From assembly GCF_963855985.1 (NCBI RefSeq), contig NC_087106.1, positions 14,586,012-14,650,011 on the forward strand: 64,000 nt of DNA, given 5' to 3'. The notes under the pieces are model-generated. The model had not been told where the DNA came from. It made no database searches and was given only the letters and a program-made list of their open reading frames with translations. The stretch's first letter is position 1, and every line of letters starts with the position of its first letter. The stretch comes from Ostrinia nubilalis (taxonomy: Eukaryota > Arthropoda > Insecta > Lepidoptera > Crambidae). Below, one piece after another: positions 1-10,700 of the stretch. A program made the position numbers and the translations under genes.

Positions 1-80
1 CTTGTACACCAAACGTCAGGAACGCGGGTTCGAGACCGCCTACGCGTGAAATTTTTGTATTTTGAGATAAATACATAAAG

Positions 81-1694
81 ATGGCACCAGATATTGTTCG
101 TTGTAATAAATGCAAGGCTAAAGTTAATAAAAAAGATACCGTTGCATGCTCAAAATGTCAAAGCAGATATGAATTTGACTGTGTGGGGCTCTCAGAGAAA
201 CTGTATAATATAATGAGCAAAGATAAGAAACAAAGCTGGAAATGTCCTGTATGTATAGTTATACCACCTAAACCTAAAAACAAAGCACCCTTCGAACAGA
301 CCTCCGTATCTACTAGAAAGCAAGCTGCCGCGAAAGCTTCAATACACGCAAAGACTTCGTCGAGTGATGCAAACATCCAACGATCCAGCTATCCCACCGC
401 ATCTATGGACACTGATGTATCCATTGACTCCCACATCTTAACACAAGACGACATCTCAGTATGCGATGACTCTTGCATATCTGGAGAAAGATTATCGAAA
501 AGCACAGAAAATACTTTCATAAATGACACAAGCACCGAATATGAACTACGTGAAGAAATTAACCAATTAAAACTCAACCTTATCTCTACGGAAACAGAGC
601 TGGAAAGTACGATACTGGAAAACAATAACTTAAAGAAGAATATTACTAAACTAAATAATGAAATACACTTGCTAAAAAACCTCTGTAAGACACAATATAA
701 AATGGAAAATAACAAAAGACTCTCCTTACCACCTGAAATTTTTGCTACACCTCCGAAAGTTCCCATCTTGCCTGTAGAAGAAGAAAAAAGAGATTTGGAA
801 AAGTTTCTTTGCTTCCAAATAAAAATAGCCGAACTCAAGAAATCACTACAAGAGGCCACGCGGGAAATGGAAAGCTTAAATAAGCAAATAACCGAACTTA
901 AACTTAAACTTGAGAACAACAACTCGATAACTTCGCCAGAAAGTGAGAGCTGTGAGAGCGAAAATAAAAATAAACCTACCATTTACATCATAGGAGATGA
1001 GCAGCTCAGAGGATTGTCTTCAACGATTTTACACTCTAGATCTGGAAAATGGAATGACAGATACAGTACCTCGGCAATAATTGTCTCGGAAGCTCAAAGT
1101 TCAGAAATCTTGCCGTATTGCAGGACTGTTGCAAAAAATGTATCCCACAAAGACATTGTAATTCTAGGTTTCGGTTCTCATGACAATAACTTACACAGAT
1201 TGCACTCAAACCTTTGTATAGCAGTTAACCTATTATCTAAGTCATCGGTTTATGTCGTCCCCGTAAACTATAATCCTTATTTCAATGAATACCAATTGTA
1301 CAATGCTATGAAAGTATGGACAAATCATTTCGAGAAATGTTGCATATTAGACTACAGTAATAAATACAAATACATGAAAGATTCCAATTACATAAATTTT
1401 ATCAGTAATAAAATTAATTTATCTATTGACTATTGTGAATATAAAATACAGTTTTTGACATTTAAAAACCATAAATACAATTCGGTTAATATAAGGAAAA
1501 TTAATAATAATAATCAATCTATGACATTTAATAATAATAAGTTGACATATACAATAAATAAAAATCATATCTCAGACATTCTAGATATTCCAAAAAAAGG
1601 GACTATCCCTTTCTATTTTAAACGTTCAATTAATAACTCGCTAACCACTAACATCATCACGCCATCGCAAAGTACTTTTTTTCGTGCCCCATAG
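81..1694 (+). CDS. non-LTR retrotransposon ORF1 (PHD finger, coiled coil, esterase-like)
   Basis: 537 aa starting at the first ATG after the leader. Residues 6-60 form a Cys-rich finger of PHD type (CNKC, CSKC, the DCVGL stretch, then WKCPVC). The usual PHD histidine before DCVGL appears to be replaced (YEFDC), so metal binding may be altered. Residues about 150-215 and 245-285 are Leu/Glu/Lys-rich coiled coils. Residues about 308-430 (IIGDEQLRGL, then VILGFGSHDN) resemble the SGNH-esterase domain of CR1-type ORF1 proteins, with GDE in place of GDS, so esterase activity is doubtful. The C-terminal 100 residues are Asn/Lys-rich. In related elements ORF1 binds RNA and assembles the RNP. The stop lies inside the start of ORF2. 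Confidence 0.8.
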   Translation: MAPDIVRCNKCKAKVNKKDTVACSKCQSRYEFDCVGLSEKLYNIMSKDKKQSWKCPVCIVIPPKPKNKAPFEQTSVSTRKQAAAKASIHAKTSSSDANIQRSSYPTASMDTDVSIDSHILTQDDISVCDDSCISGERLSKSTENTFINDTSTEYELREEINQLKLNLISTETELESTILENNNLKKNITKLNNEIHLLKNLCKTQYKMENNKRLSLPPEIFATPPKVPILPVEEEKRDLEKFLCFQIKIAELKKSLQEATREMESLNKQITELKLKLENNNSITSPESESCESENKNKPTIYIIGDEQLRGLSSTILHSRSGKWNDRYSTSAIIVSEAQSSEILPYCRTVAKNVSHKDIVILGFGSHDNNLHRLHSNLCIAVNLLSKSSVYVVPVNYNPYFNEYQLYNAMKVWTNHFEKCCILDYSNKYKYMKDSNYINFISNKINLSIDYCEYKIQFLTFKNHKYNSVNIRKINNNNQSMTFNNNKLTYTINKNHISDILDIPKKGTIPFYFKRSINNSLTTNIITPSQSTFFRAP

Positions 1695-4593
1695 TTGTGA
1701 GTCTACAACAGACAGAACATTCAAAATTCTACACCAAAACATTGCTAGCATTGTATCTAAAAAGGAACTCCTAGAACTCACAATTACAGACATGGCGCGG
1801 GAAGGAAACGACCCCGATATTATATGCCTAACTGAGACCTTTTTGAAATCTGGGCAGGAAAAATATGCAAAAATCAATAACTACCAAATGGCGTCATCTT
1901 TTTCCAGAAATAAAAACAGGGGAGGATCTTGCATCTTGACCAAAAAAAATCTGGATTACAAAGAACTAATATACCTGAGGCCATATTCGTCTCAAATTTC
2001 TTTTGAATGCTGCGGGATAGAAGTCACACATAATAAACTAATAATACTTTGTATTTATAGAACGCCTTCTTCTGACTCCAATGTTTTCTTCAATAAACTC
2101 GATTGTGTTCTTCATGAAATTTTAGAAAAACACAAATATAAAATAAACATTGTCATAGCCGGTGATTTTAATATAAACACATTAGTTCAAAGTAAAATGA
2201 CCGAGAATTTACGAGACTTAACTGAAAATTACAATCTTACAATCCACGTTAAGGAACCCACTAGGAAGCTGTCATGCATAGACCATATACTGAGTAACAT
2301 TGAACACGCAAAAGTATCAATACTACCCCTTTATCTCTCCGACCATGAAACGGCACAGATGTTAAGTTTCCCCATAAAACACAAAATTACTAAACGATTA
2401 GCTTTTTACACTTATAAACGAGACTATAGCCGAGAATATATTTTATTGTTTAAAAAATACTTATCAGTCCTATCTTGGTCTGATGTTTATGATGAATGTG
2501 ACTTTAACGAAAGCTTCAGAAAATTTCATGAACTAATAAGTCTTATTTATAAACTTTGCTTCCCAGTGCTCAAAATAAAAAATAATCCATTAAAAAAAGC
2601 TAAGCAAAATTGGATCACAAATGGCCTATTGCTAGCTTGTAGAAATAAGCGAAAACTGCGTTACAAATATTACAAAAACAAAACGGAAACAAATAAATTA
2701 AATTACATTAAATACTCGAAAAAATTGAAAAAATGTATATCTTGTTCAAAAAGACGTTCTAACATAAAATTCATTTGCAAAAGTAAAAACAAATGTAAAG
2801 CGTCATGGACGATAGTAAAAAATGAAATTAACACCGTTCCCATTAGAAATGACATAGAAAAAATTAAATCGAATGAATCAATCTTAACTGACGCTACAAA
2901 AATAGCTTCGAGATTCAACGACTTTTATACCAATTTGACCAATAAAACCAGAACTGACAACCCAGAAAGAATGACCAATAAGAAATATATATCTCAAACT
3001 ATATTCTTAAAACCCGTTTCAGAAGTAGAAGTCAAAAATGAAGTCATGTCATTAAATAATACTAAATCAGAAGGATATGATGAAATAAATACTAAAATTA
3101 TTAAGGAATGTATTTGTGAAATTCTACCTGTTCTAACCTATCTAATAAATGCCTCGTTTTCTTCTGGCACCTTTCCTGATCTTCTCAAACGAACCATTAT
3201 AAAACCTTTATATAAAAAAGGTGATAGTGATAGTGTTAACAGTTATCGACCAATTGCCCTGATACCGATATTTTCAAAAATCTTTGAAAAATGTATGCAT
3301 AAAAGACTGACCGAATTTTTCGAGCGATTTGACATAATCAATCATGATCAATATGGCTTTCAAAAAAACAAATCCACAACACTGGCTATATATAAGCTAA
3401 TAAATACTGTTCTATCTAGTATTAATAATAAGAACTTTACAACTACTTTATTCATTGATCTCTCAAAAGCGTTCGACCACGTTTCACATTCATTATTGCT
3501 AGAAAAAATGGAAACAGTTGGAATTAGAGGACCTGCTTTGGAATGGATAAGAACTTATCTTTGTGGCAGACAACAGTGCGTCGTTATAAATAAACTAAAC
3601 CAGAATAACGAAGTTACACCTCACTTTTCTGAATATAGGATTAGTGAGTGTGGCGTACCACAGGGAAGCGTTTTAGGCCCTGTATTGTTCCTTATTTATG
3701 TAAATGACATTACCAATGTAACGGACCACAAGTGCATTATGTTTGCTGATGACATTTCCATCATAGTGACATCAAACAAATTAATGAATACTATTCTTGA
3801 CCACGAAAATGACATAATCGATACAATTAATAAACTGATTAAATGGCTTGACATGAACAATTTAAAAATAAATTTAAGTAAGTCTAATTATATACATTTT
3901 AACAACTATCAAAATACGGAATCTAATAAAATGAACATCCACTACAAAGACACAATAATTGAAGAAGTTAATAATGTAAAATTTTTGGGTGTAACTATCG
4001 ATAAACATATTAATTGGAAAACACATATAGATAATATCTGTAGTAGAACCAATAAATTTGTTTTTGCATTAAGGCAGGTTAGAAATGTAACTAATGTAAA
4101 AACAGCCATTACAGCATATCATGCTTACATAGGCTCTATACTACGCTATGGCCTTATAGTGTGGGGCAATGGTACAGGTGTACAAAGAGCATTTATTGCA
4201 CAAAAAAAATGCTTGAGAGCAATATGTGGACTTCCTCCACGCACATCATGTCGGCCATGGTTTGCAAAGCATGGTATACTGACTTTAACATCTCTGTATG
4301 TTTATGAAATTTGTGTATTTGTACAGCTTAACAAAACCTTATTTACACGGGCATCCAATGTGTATCCAAGAAATACTAGAAACTCCAATAGACTGGTTTT
4401 TAACGATATGCCTAAAACAGCGCAGTTTAGTAAGAGCTGTATAGCCATGTGCATAAAAGTTTACAACAATATACCAGATAACTTTAAAACTCTAAACAAT
4501 AAATCGTTTAAGACAGCCTTGCTGAGGTGGTTACTGACTAAAACATTTTATGACTTAAAGGAATTTTTTGATGATAATAAAGGTATTCATTAA
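1684..4593 (+). CDS. non-LTR retrotransposon ORF2 (APE endonuclease + reverse transcriptase)
   Basis: About 969 aa in the +1 frame relative to ORF1. The coordinate given begins at a GTG. The frame is open from 1645, and its first in-frame ATG is at 1792, which would remove the first endonuclease motif (ILHQNIASI), so the real start is unclear. The endonuclease occupies about residues 1-225 (AGDFNINTL near 159, LSDHETA near 218). The reverse transcriptase occupies about 480-760: SYRPIALIPIFSKIFEK, DLSKAFDHV near 592, GVPQGSVLGPVLF and the catalytic FADD near 686. The C-terminal 200 residues carry a Cys-containing region common in CR1/L2-type proteins. The enzyme would nick the target and prime cDNA synthesis there. 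It looks intact apart from the start. Confidence 0.87.
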   Translation: MPHSCESTTDRTFKILHQNIASIVSKKELLELTITDMAREGNDPDIICLTETFLKSGQEKYAKINNYQMASSFSRNKNRGGSCILTKKNLDYKELIYLRPYSSQISFECCGIEVTHNKLIILCIYRTPSSDSNVFFNKLDCVLHEILEKHKYKINIVIAGDFNINTLVQSKMTENLRDLTENYNLTIHVKEPTRKLSCIDHILSNIEHAKVSILPLYLSDHETAQMLSFPIKHKITKRLAFYTYKRDYSREYILLFKKYLSVLSWSDVYDECDFNESFRKFHELISLIYKLCFPVLKIKNNPLKKAKQNWITNGLLLACRNKRKLRYKYYKNKTETNKLNYIKYSKKLKKCISCSKRRSNIKFICKSKNKCKASWTIVKNEINTVPIRNDIEKIKSNESILTDATKIASRFNDFYTNLTNKTRTDNPERMTNKKYISQTIFLKPVSEVEVKNEVMSLNNTKSEGYDEINTKIIKECICEILPVLTYLINASFSSGTFPDLLKRTIIKPLYKKGDSDSVNSYRPIALIPIFSKIFEKCMHKRLTEFFERFDIINHDQYGFQKNKSTTLAIYKLINTVLSSINNKNFTTTLFIDLSKAFDHVSHSLLLEKMETVGIRGPALEWIRTYLCGRQQCVVINKLNQNNEVTPHFSEYRISECGVPQGSVLGPVLFLIYVNDITNVTDHKCIMFADDISIIVTSNKLMNTILDHENDIIDTINKLIKWLDMNNLKINLSKSNYIHFNNYQNTESNKMNIHYKDTIIEEVNNVKFLGVTIDKHINWKTHIDNICSRTNKFVFALRQVRNVTNVKTAITAYHAYIGSILRYGLIVWGNGTGVQRAFIAQKKCLRAICGLPPRTSCRPWFAKHGILTLTSLYVYEICVFVQLNKTLFTRASNVYPRNTRNSNRLVFNDMPKTAQFSKSCIAMCIKVYNNIPDNFKTLNNKSFKTALLRWLLTKTFYDLKEFFDDNKGIH

Positions 4594-4705
4594 ATAAGTA
4601 CTAATACGAAATGGGTGCTCTGCGGAGACGATATAAATTTGCATGTCTATTTTATTCGACTAAACATGTTGTGTACTCGCTTATGAATTTTGTAATAACT
4701 ATTTT

Positions 4706-7700
4706 CTACCATGTTTTATGCAAATAAAGATATTTATTATTATTATTATTATTTATTATTATTATTATAATTTGCGCTTCACAAATCGAGTCGGTAGTTT
4801 TGATGTCGTAAATCGGTAGGTTGATTGCACACATGAGTTGATGTTCTTGTAAATGTATGCACGAAGATAAATCTCTTGATTCGAGTGGCATTAAGAGATC
4901 TTTTCTGAGACTCACAGCGAAATATTCAGATGTAGGCACTATGTTGATCATTGTATTGTCCTTTATGTTATGAATTGGTATGGCACGCGTCAATTCATAT
5001 TGTTCAGTAGATATAAGAGGTATCTTTACTTCAAATATCATAAAGCTGTCTGTCAATCGGATGTGAACTCTTGACAACTTGTACATCTCCCTAGTGCAAC
5101 TGTAGCTGTTGGTGCATGGTAGTGGCAGGCCCTGTGGCACCTGGCCTGATATGATGTTCAATTGATCTTCGAACTCATCAGGCTTGAGTAAATGTGTGTC
5201 AACCCTGCCACTGCGCACGTCGGTGACCAAATCCATTAACATTTGTTGCACGTGGCGTAGATTATTAAGGATCATGTTGGCTGCTAGTGCAGTAGCGGTA
5301 ATGTACATAGCATTGTCTTGGCTCTGGTGTATCCGGCTTTCCGTTTCTGCCAGATGTTTGTTGATAACAGCAAATTGTGTGTTCATGACTTCTTCATTTC
5401 TCTTTAACAAATTGTATTCGCCTTCGATTATCGACGTGTGTTCTTTGTAAAGATTGAGAAGATGGTTTTCGTTGTCATGAACGAGTTTGATGTCCTTGTC
5501 ATATTTTTCAGCGAATCTCTCATCAAGGACCCCAAAGAGTGAGTTCGCAATGTAGCCTACGCCGTCGATAAGTCCTCGCTTAGTACGTCTTCCATGTTCC
5601 GATCGTAGCATGTCGTTGTAGTGTGTCAGCTCCCTTAGTTCATGTTGGAATTGTGTAGATATTGTTACGAAAGACGCTTCTTTTGTACAAAGAGTGTTGA
5701 GGTGACTGACATAGCGCTCAATGTTAATAAAACTTTGCCAGTAAGTCGACATGTTGTAATACACAACTAGCCTCCATTCATCTTGAACAATTTGCATCTC
5801 AGCGATTTTGTCAAAATAAATCAGTTTAGTGGGGTCCAGTTGAGTCACGTTTACTAGCTGCGATGTAGATGGCGCTAAACACATCATGAAGATCAGCAAC
5901 GATGCGAATACGTTGTTTATTGTTCGTTTAGGAGGTCGAGGGCGTAACGCCTTCGTTGGTTTGTTGTCATTGGAATCATCTGGTTTTGAGTTCGAGTCTT
6001 GAGTTGCGGATGATTCGCTGTCGATAGGTAGGCGAGATAGTTTCGTCACTGGTCGTTTTATGTTGTTTGTTTTTGTTTTTACAGTGACGACACGAACGTA
6101 GCCATCTGCTCCAGGATGCGTGTCTATGACTCGTCCCAGAAGCCATTTTGCAGGTGGTATGTTGTCATCCTTTACGAGCACTACGTCGCCTGTTTCAAGA
6201 TTCTTTGTGGGATGTTGCCATTTGCCACGAGTTTGTAGTGTTTGTAGGTAATCTTTAGACCACCTTTTCCAAAAGTCTCTGTGCATTCTTTCCGTCTGTT
6301 TCCATCTATTAGTTGTAGTTATATCCTCAGTTTCAATTGAGGGTGGTGGAGATAGCACTGAGCCTCCGACTAAAAAGTGTCCCGGGGTAAGGCAATCCAG
6401 GTCATCCACATCGTTTGTAAGTGCCAACAAGGGTCTGGAGTTCAGACAAGCCTCAATTTGTGCAAGTAACGTTGAGAACTCTTCAAACGTTAACTTTTGT
6501 TCGCCAAGAACACGTTTGAGGTGGTGTTTCATACTCTTGACTGCGGCCTCCCAGAGTCCTCCAGCCGTTGGCCATGAAGGTGCGTTGAAATGCCATTCAA
6601 TCCCACAGTTTGTCAAATTGCTTATGACTTCATTGTCTATGTACAAATTCATTGCTTGGTCACGATCCTTCTTCAAAGCCTTAGCTGCTCCCACGAAGTT
6701 GGTGCCATTGTCGCTGTACATATGTCCTGGTGTTCCTCTTCGGGCACATAGTCGTTTTAAAGCAGCTAGGAAGGCAGCAGTGCTTAAGTCGGATACAAGC
6801 TCTAGATGGATTGCCTTAGTGCATAGGCAAATGAAGATAGCTATGTACCCTTTGTTGGTTTTTATGCCTCTGCCCTTGTTTGCCTTAACTTCGACTTGTC
6901 CAGTGAAGTCAACGCCTGTATGTGAGAATGGCCGTGATGGTGTTACTCGAGGTCTGGGTAAATCTGCCATTTGTTGTGCGTTGTTTTGTGTTTTGAAACG
7001 GTGGCATCTCACACATTTCAAAAGTTGTTTCTTGACAGTACGCAGTCCACCCAAGATCCAGTATTTGTTTCGAAGATGTGAGAGTGTCAGCCTGGCGCCG
7101 CCGTGAAGAGTGGTCTGGTGAGCTTGGTCAATCAGCAGTTCTGTCAATTTGGTGTTGTTTGGCAAAATTGCAGGGTGTTTCTGTGATTGATCTAAGTTTG
7201 CGTGTTCCAATCTTCCTTGTACTCTCAGTATTCCTTGTTTATCCAGAATAGGACATAATGTTAGAAGTTTACTTGAAGACGACACCTTGTTTTGTTTACG
7301 TAAGTGGGTCAAGTCCTCAGCAAAGTAATTGTGTTGTACAGTTCGAATAATTACGTTTTCAGCATTTTCTATATCACACGTTGTTAAGTGCGATACTCGC
7401 TTGGCATCATTTGTGTTTCGTACATTGTTTACAAATCTTAATATCCAAGCAAGTACCCGTGTTACACGTGACATAGAACTGTAACTGTACAGAAGTGTCT
7501 CGACGAGTGGCGCTGTTATTTGTGTTGCACAGGCTCGTTTCGATTTCTTCTCCTCTTCATTGGTAGTATAAGTCTCAACACATGGTAGATCATCGTTTTT
7601 CAACCAGTTAGGTCCCCACCACAAATTATGACCAGCTAGTTGTAGTGGACTTAGGCCTCTGCTGGCGCAGTCTGCAGGGTTCTTCTCTGACTTTACGTGT

Positions 7701-10700
7701 CTCCAGCATCCGGATGGCATCATGTCAATGATCTTAACTACTCGATTTGACACGAATTTAGACCACCGGGAAGGCTCTCCTTGTAACCAGCCTAACACGA
7801 CCATAGAGTCTGTCCAACCGTGAATTGTTACTGTCTGTGAGTTTATTGACTCTATGACCTTTGTCATTAGTCGACACAGCAGTAGGGCACCACAAAGTTC
7901 CAGTCGAGGTAACGATGGTGGTTTTCTTAGTGGGGCGAGTTTAGTCTTCCCGGCGACCAGCTTGACGATCTGTTGACCATCTTGATCCGTGGATAGACAG
8001 TAGATGACGCATCCGTAAGCTTTCTCAGATGCGTCACTAAACCCATGTAGCTCGATTGGTTGTTGAGTGTTACCAATCCAGCGTTGTAAACTGATGTCTT
8101 GAATGGATGGCAGTTCTTTTTGAAAGTTTCTCCATTCCTGTTGTATGTTGTCCGGGAGAGGTTCATCCCAGTCAGTTGAAGCAGTCCAAGCTTGTTGAAA
8201 GATGAGTTTTGATTTCATTGTTACTGGCGACAGCCAGCCAAGTGGGTCATATAATTTTGATAAGTCAGACAGTAATGTTCGCTTCGTAATGACGTCACGT
8301 ATGTTGTTACTAAGTGGCGCCTTGAATGTAAACTGATCGTTGTGCGGATTCCATGAAAGGCCTAATGTTTTGTTACTCTCTGCGTCCTTGAAGTCAAACA
8401 TGTTTTGGCTTATAAGATCTTCAGGTAAGGCTTTGAGTATGGTAGGATGATTGCTGGCCCACTTGCGTAGATTGAATCCACCACCTTTTAACAGGTCAAT
8501 CAGCTGTTGTTGTGCCTCTTGCGCTTCTATGAGGTCGTTGCTGCCACCAAGTAGGTCATCCACGTACAATTGATGACTAAGGATCTCAGCCGCTAGAGGA
8601 TAGCGGTGCCCATCGTCGATGACTAGCTGTATTATAGTGCGCATAGCTAAGTATGGCGCAGCTTTTGTGCCATATGTTACCGTGCAAAGTTGGTATTCAT
8701 TGATGAGATCTGTGGTTGTGTTACGCCATACGATTTGTTGCAGGTGTTGGTCCTCATCATGTATCAGTATTTGGCGGTAGAATTTCTCAATATCGGCAGT
8801 GTAGACGTATTGAAATGTTCTCCATCGCAGTATCATAGATTGTAGGTCTTGTTGAAGATTTGGACCGCACTCCATTAGATCGTTTAAGCTATTTCCCGAC
8901 CTTGTCTTAGCCGAGGCGTTGAAAACTACACGTAGTTTTGTTGTTGTTGAGTCCAGTTTTTCAACGCCGTGATGAGGTAAGAAATAGCTAGGCTCTCGTC
9001 TTTCGGTGCATGGTTTCATATGACCGAGTTGTAAATATTCATCAATGAACTTTTTGTACTCAGTTGATAACTGTGTATGTTTGGCTAGTCGTTTTTCTAA
9101 TTGTCGAAATTGTGCGACTGCCTGTGGCTTAGATGGGCCTAAGCTTTCTGTGTATTGTGGTTTCATAGGAAGTCTGACTATATAGCGTCCATCTTCTAGT
9201 CTTGTAGTTGTAGTTGTGTAGATAGATTCGCAATATTCTTCCTGTGAGGTTAAGTTGTGGTTGTCATCTGATATCTCTTCCATTTCCCAAAATCGAGAGA
9301 CGTCGTCGATGTTAATGAGTACATGACAGTTGAAGGTGTTAATATTGCCAAGTAACACCCAGCCAACCTTAGTCTGTTGGGCCATAGGTGCACGTGACGG
9401 GCCTCGTAGGATGCTACTCATGACGATGTCGGCATACACTCCCGCATCAAGTAGAATGTCGACTGGTCTTGAAATGTTGTAGTCGGGATCGGCTAGTTGT
9501 ATGTTTTGGATGTGAGGCCACTCTTGTTTTTCAAAAGTATAGTTGGGCAGGTTGCTGAGCATGTTTGCCATTACCATTGCTTCGATTGTAAATGAATGAC
9601 CTCCGTACAATGACTCGCAGTCCAAACGTACGGTTCCGTTGCTATGATGTGCCGACGTCCCGATACCCGATACAGTTGCGTTCAGGTTTCGTCGTTGTAA
9701 TCCCAGTCGTTGAGCAGCATCTTCGGTTATTAGGTTAATTTGAGACCCTTGATCGAGAAGACATCTCAGGTTGATGAATGTTCCGTCAGCTGCCATTATT
9801 TTCAGTTGTACCGTTGCAAGTAGTACCTCGTTAAAGTTGCCGGACACGTGATTTGCCTTTTGTTGTGACGTAGTTGACTTGTTAGGCATCACGTTTTTTG
9901 ATGTAGTTGGTTTTTCAACGTTCCGAATAATATCATGCAATATTGTGTGGTGTGCATCTTTGCATACTCGGCACCTTTTGATGGAATTGCATTTATTTTC
10001 GTTGTGTGAGTACAGGCAATTGCGACAAATATGCAGTGGTGCAATCGACCTCATTTTGTCTTCCGGCGACATGTCATGAAAAGACTTGCATTGGAGTAAA
10101 ATATGATTGGTTTTACACAAAGGACAATTTTTCTCGGTATTTGTATGATATGTTCGTGGAGAAAAACGCCTATTGGTGTGAAAATCCTTCTTAGATTGTG
10201 CTGTTACTTCCTTGTTGGATGACTTGTTTGATGTTTGCCCCTTTTTCTGAACTGGTTCAAGGGCCGTAAACTTGTTTTCCAAGAATTTTATGAGCTCATC
10301 TAAGCTAGGTAGTGCTCTAGGGGCCTTTCTGGCCTCCATGTATGATGCATACGTGTCGGGGTCCAATTTTCCAGTAAGAATATGCACCAGAATTGGGTCC
10401 CAAGTAGTTGTGTCGATGCCCAGGTTGTGGATAGCATGTATGGTCTCAACACTAGTATCATGTAACTTCTTTAACTCGTATGCATTCTGTGTTTGTAGAG
10501 CTGGTTGTCCCATAAGGGCTTGTATTTGTTTGGTAAACAAAAGTTGTAGATTGTTGTACCTGTGGGTCAATATCTCCCAACAGGTGTCATAGTTTTCAGA
10601 TGATACTGTCAAATGCTGTACAATACGTTCCGCTTCACCCCTCAGTTTCCCCTTGAGGTGCTGCATCTTCTGTGTTTTTGTCAGCATGATGTTATTGTGG

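Larger units (their letters stand above)
1..4770 (+). mobile_element. CR1/L2-like non-LTR retrotransposon
   Basis: A two-ORF non-LTR element: ORF1 with a PHD-like finger, coiled coils and an esterase-like segment, then ORF2 with endonuclease and reverse transcriptase. It ends in a TTA/ATT microsatellite tail instead of poly(A). A PHD-plus-esterase ORF1 and a short-repeat tail are known from the CR1/L2 group of the Jockey superclade, so that is my placement; I cannot name the family. The 5' end is not defined: bases 1-80 are a short leader containing a tRNA B-box-like stretch (GGTTCGAGACC). The 3' end abuts BEL/Pao coding sequence in opposite orientation. Both ORFs are open, so the copy looks young. 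Confidence 0.82.

Noticed and set aside
1676..1682. Classical -1 slippery heptamer (T7) joining ORF1 and ORF2
   Set aside because: A -1 shift leads to the wrong frame; ORF2 is +1 (or -2) relative to ORF1.
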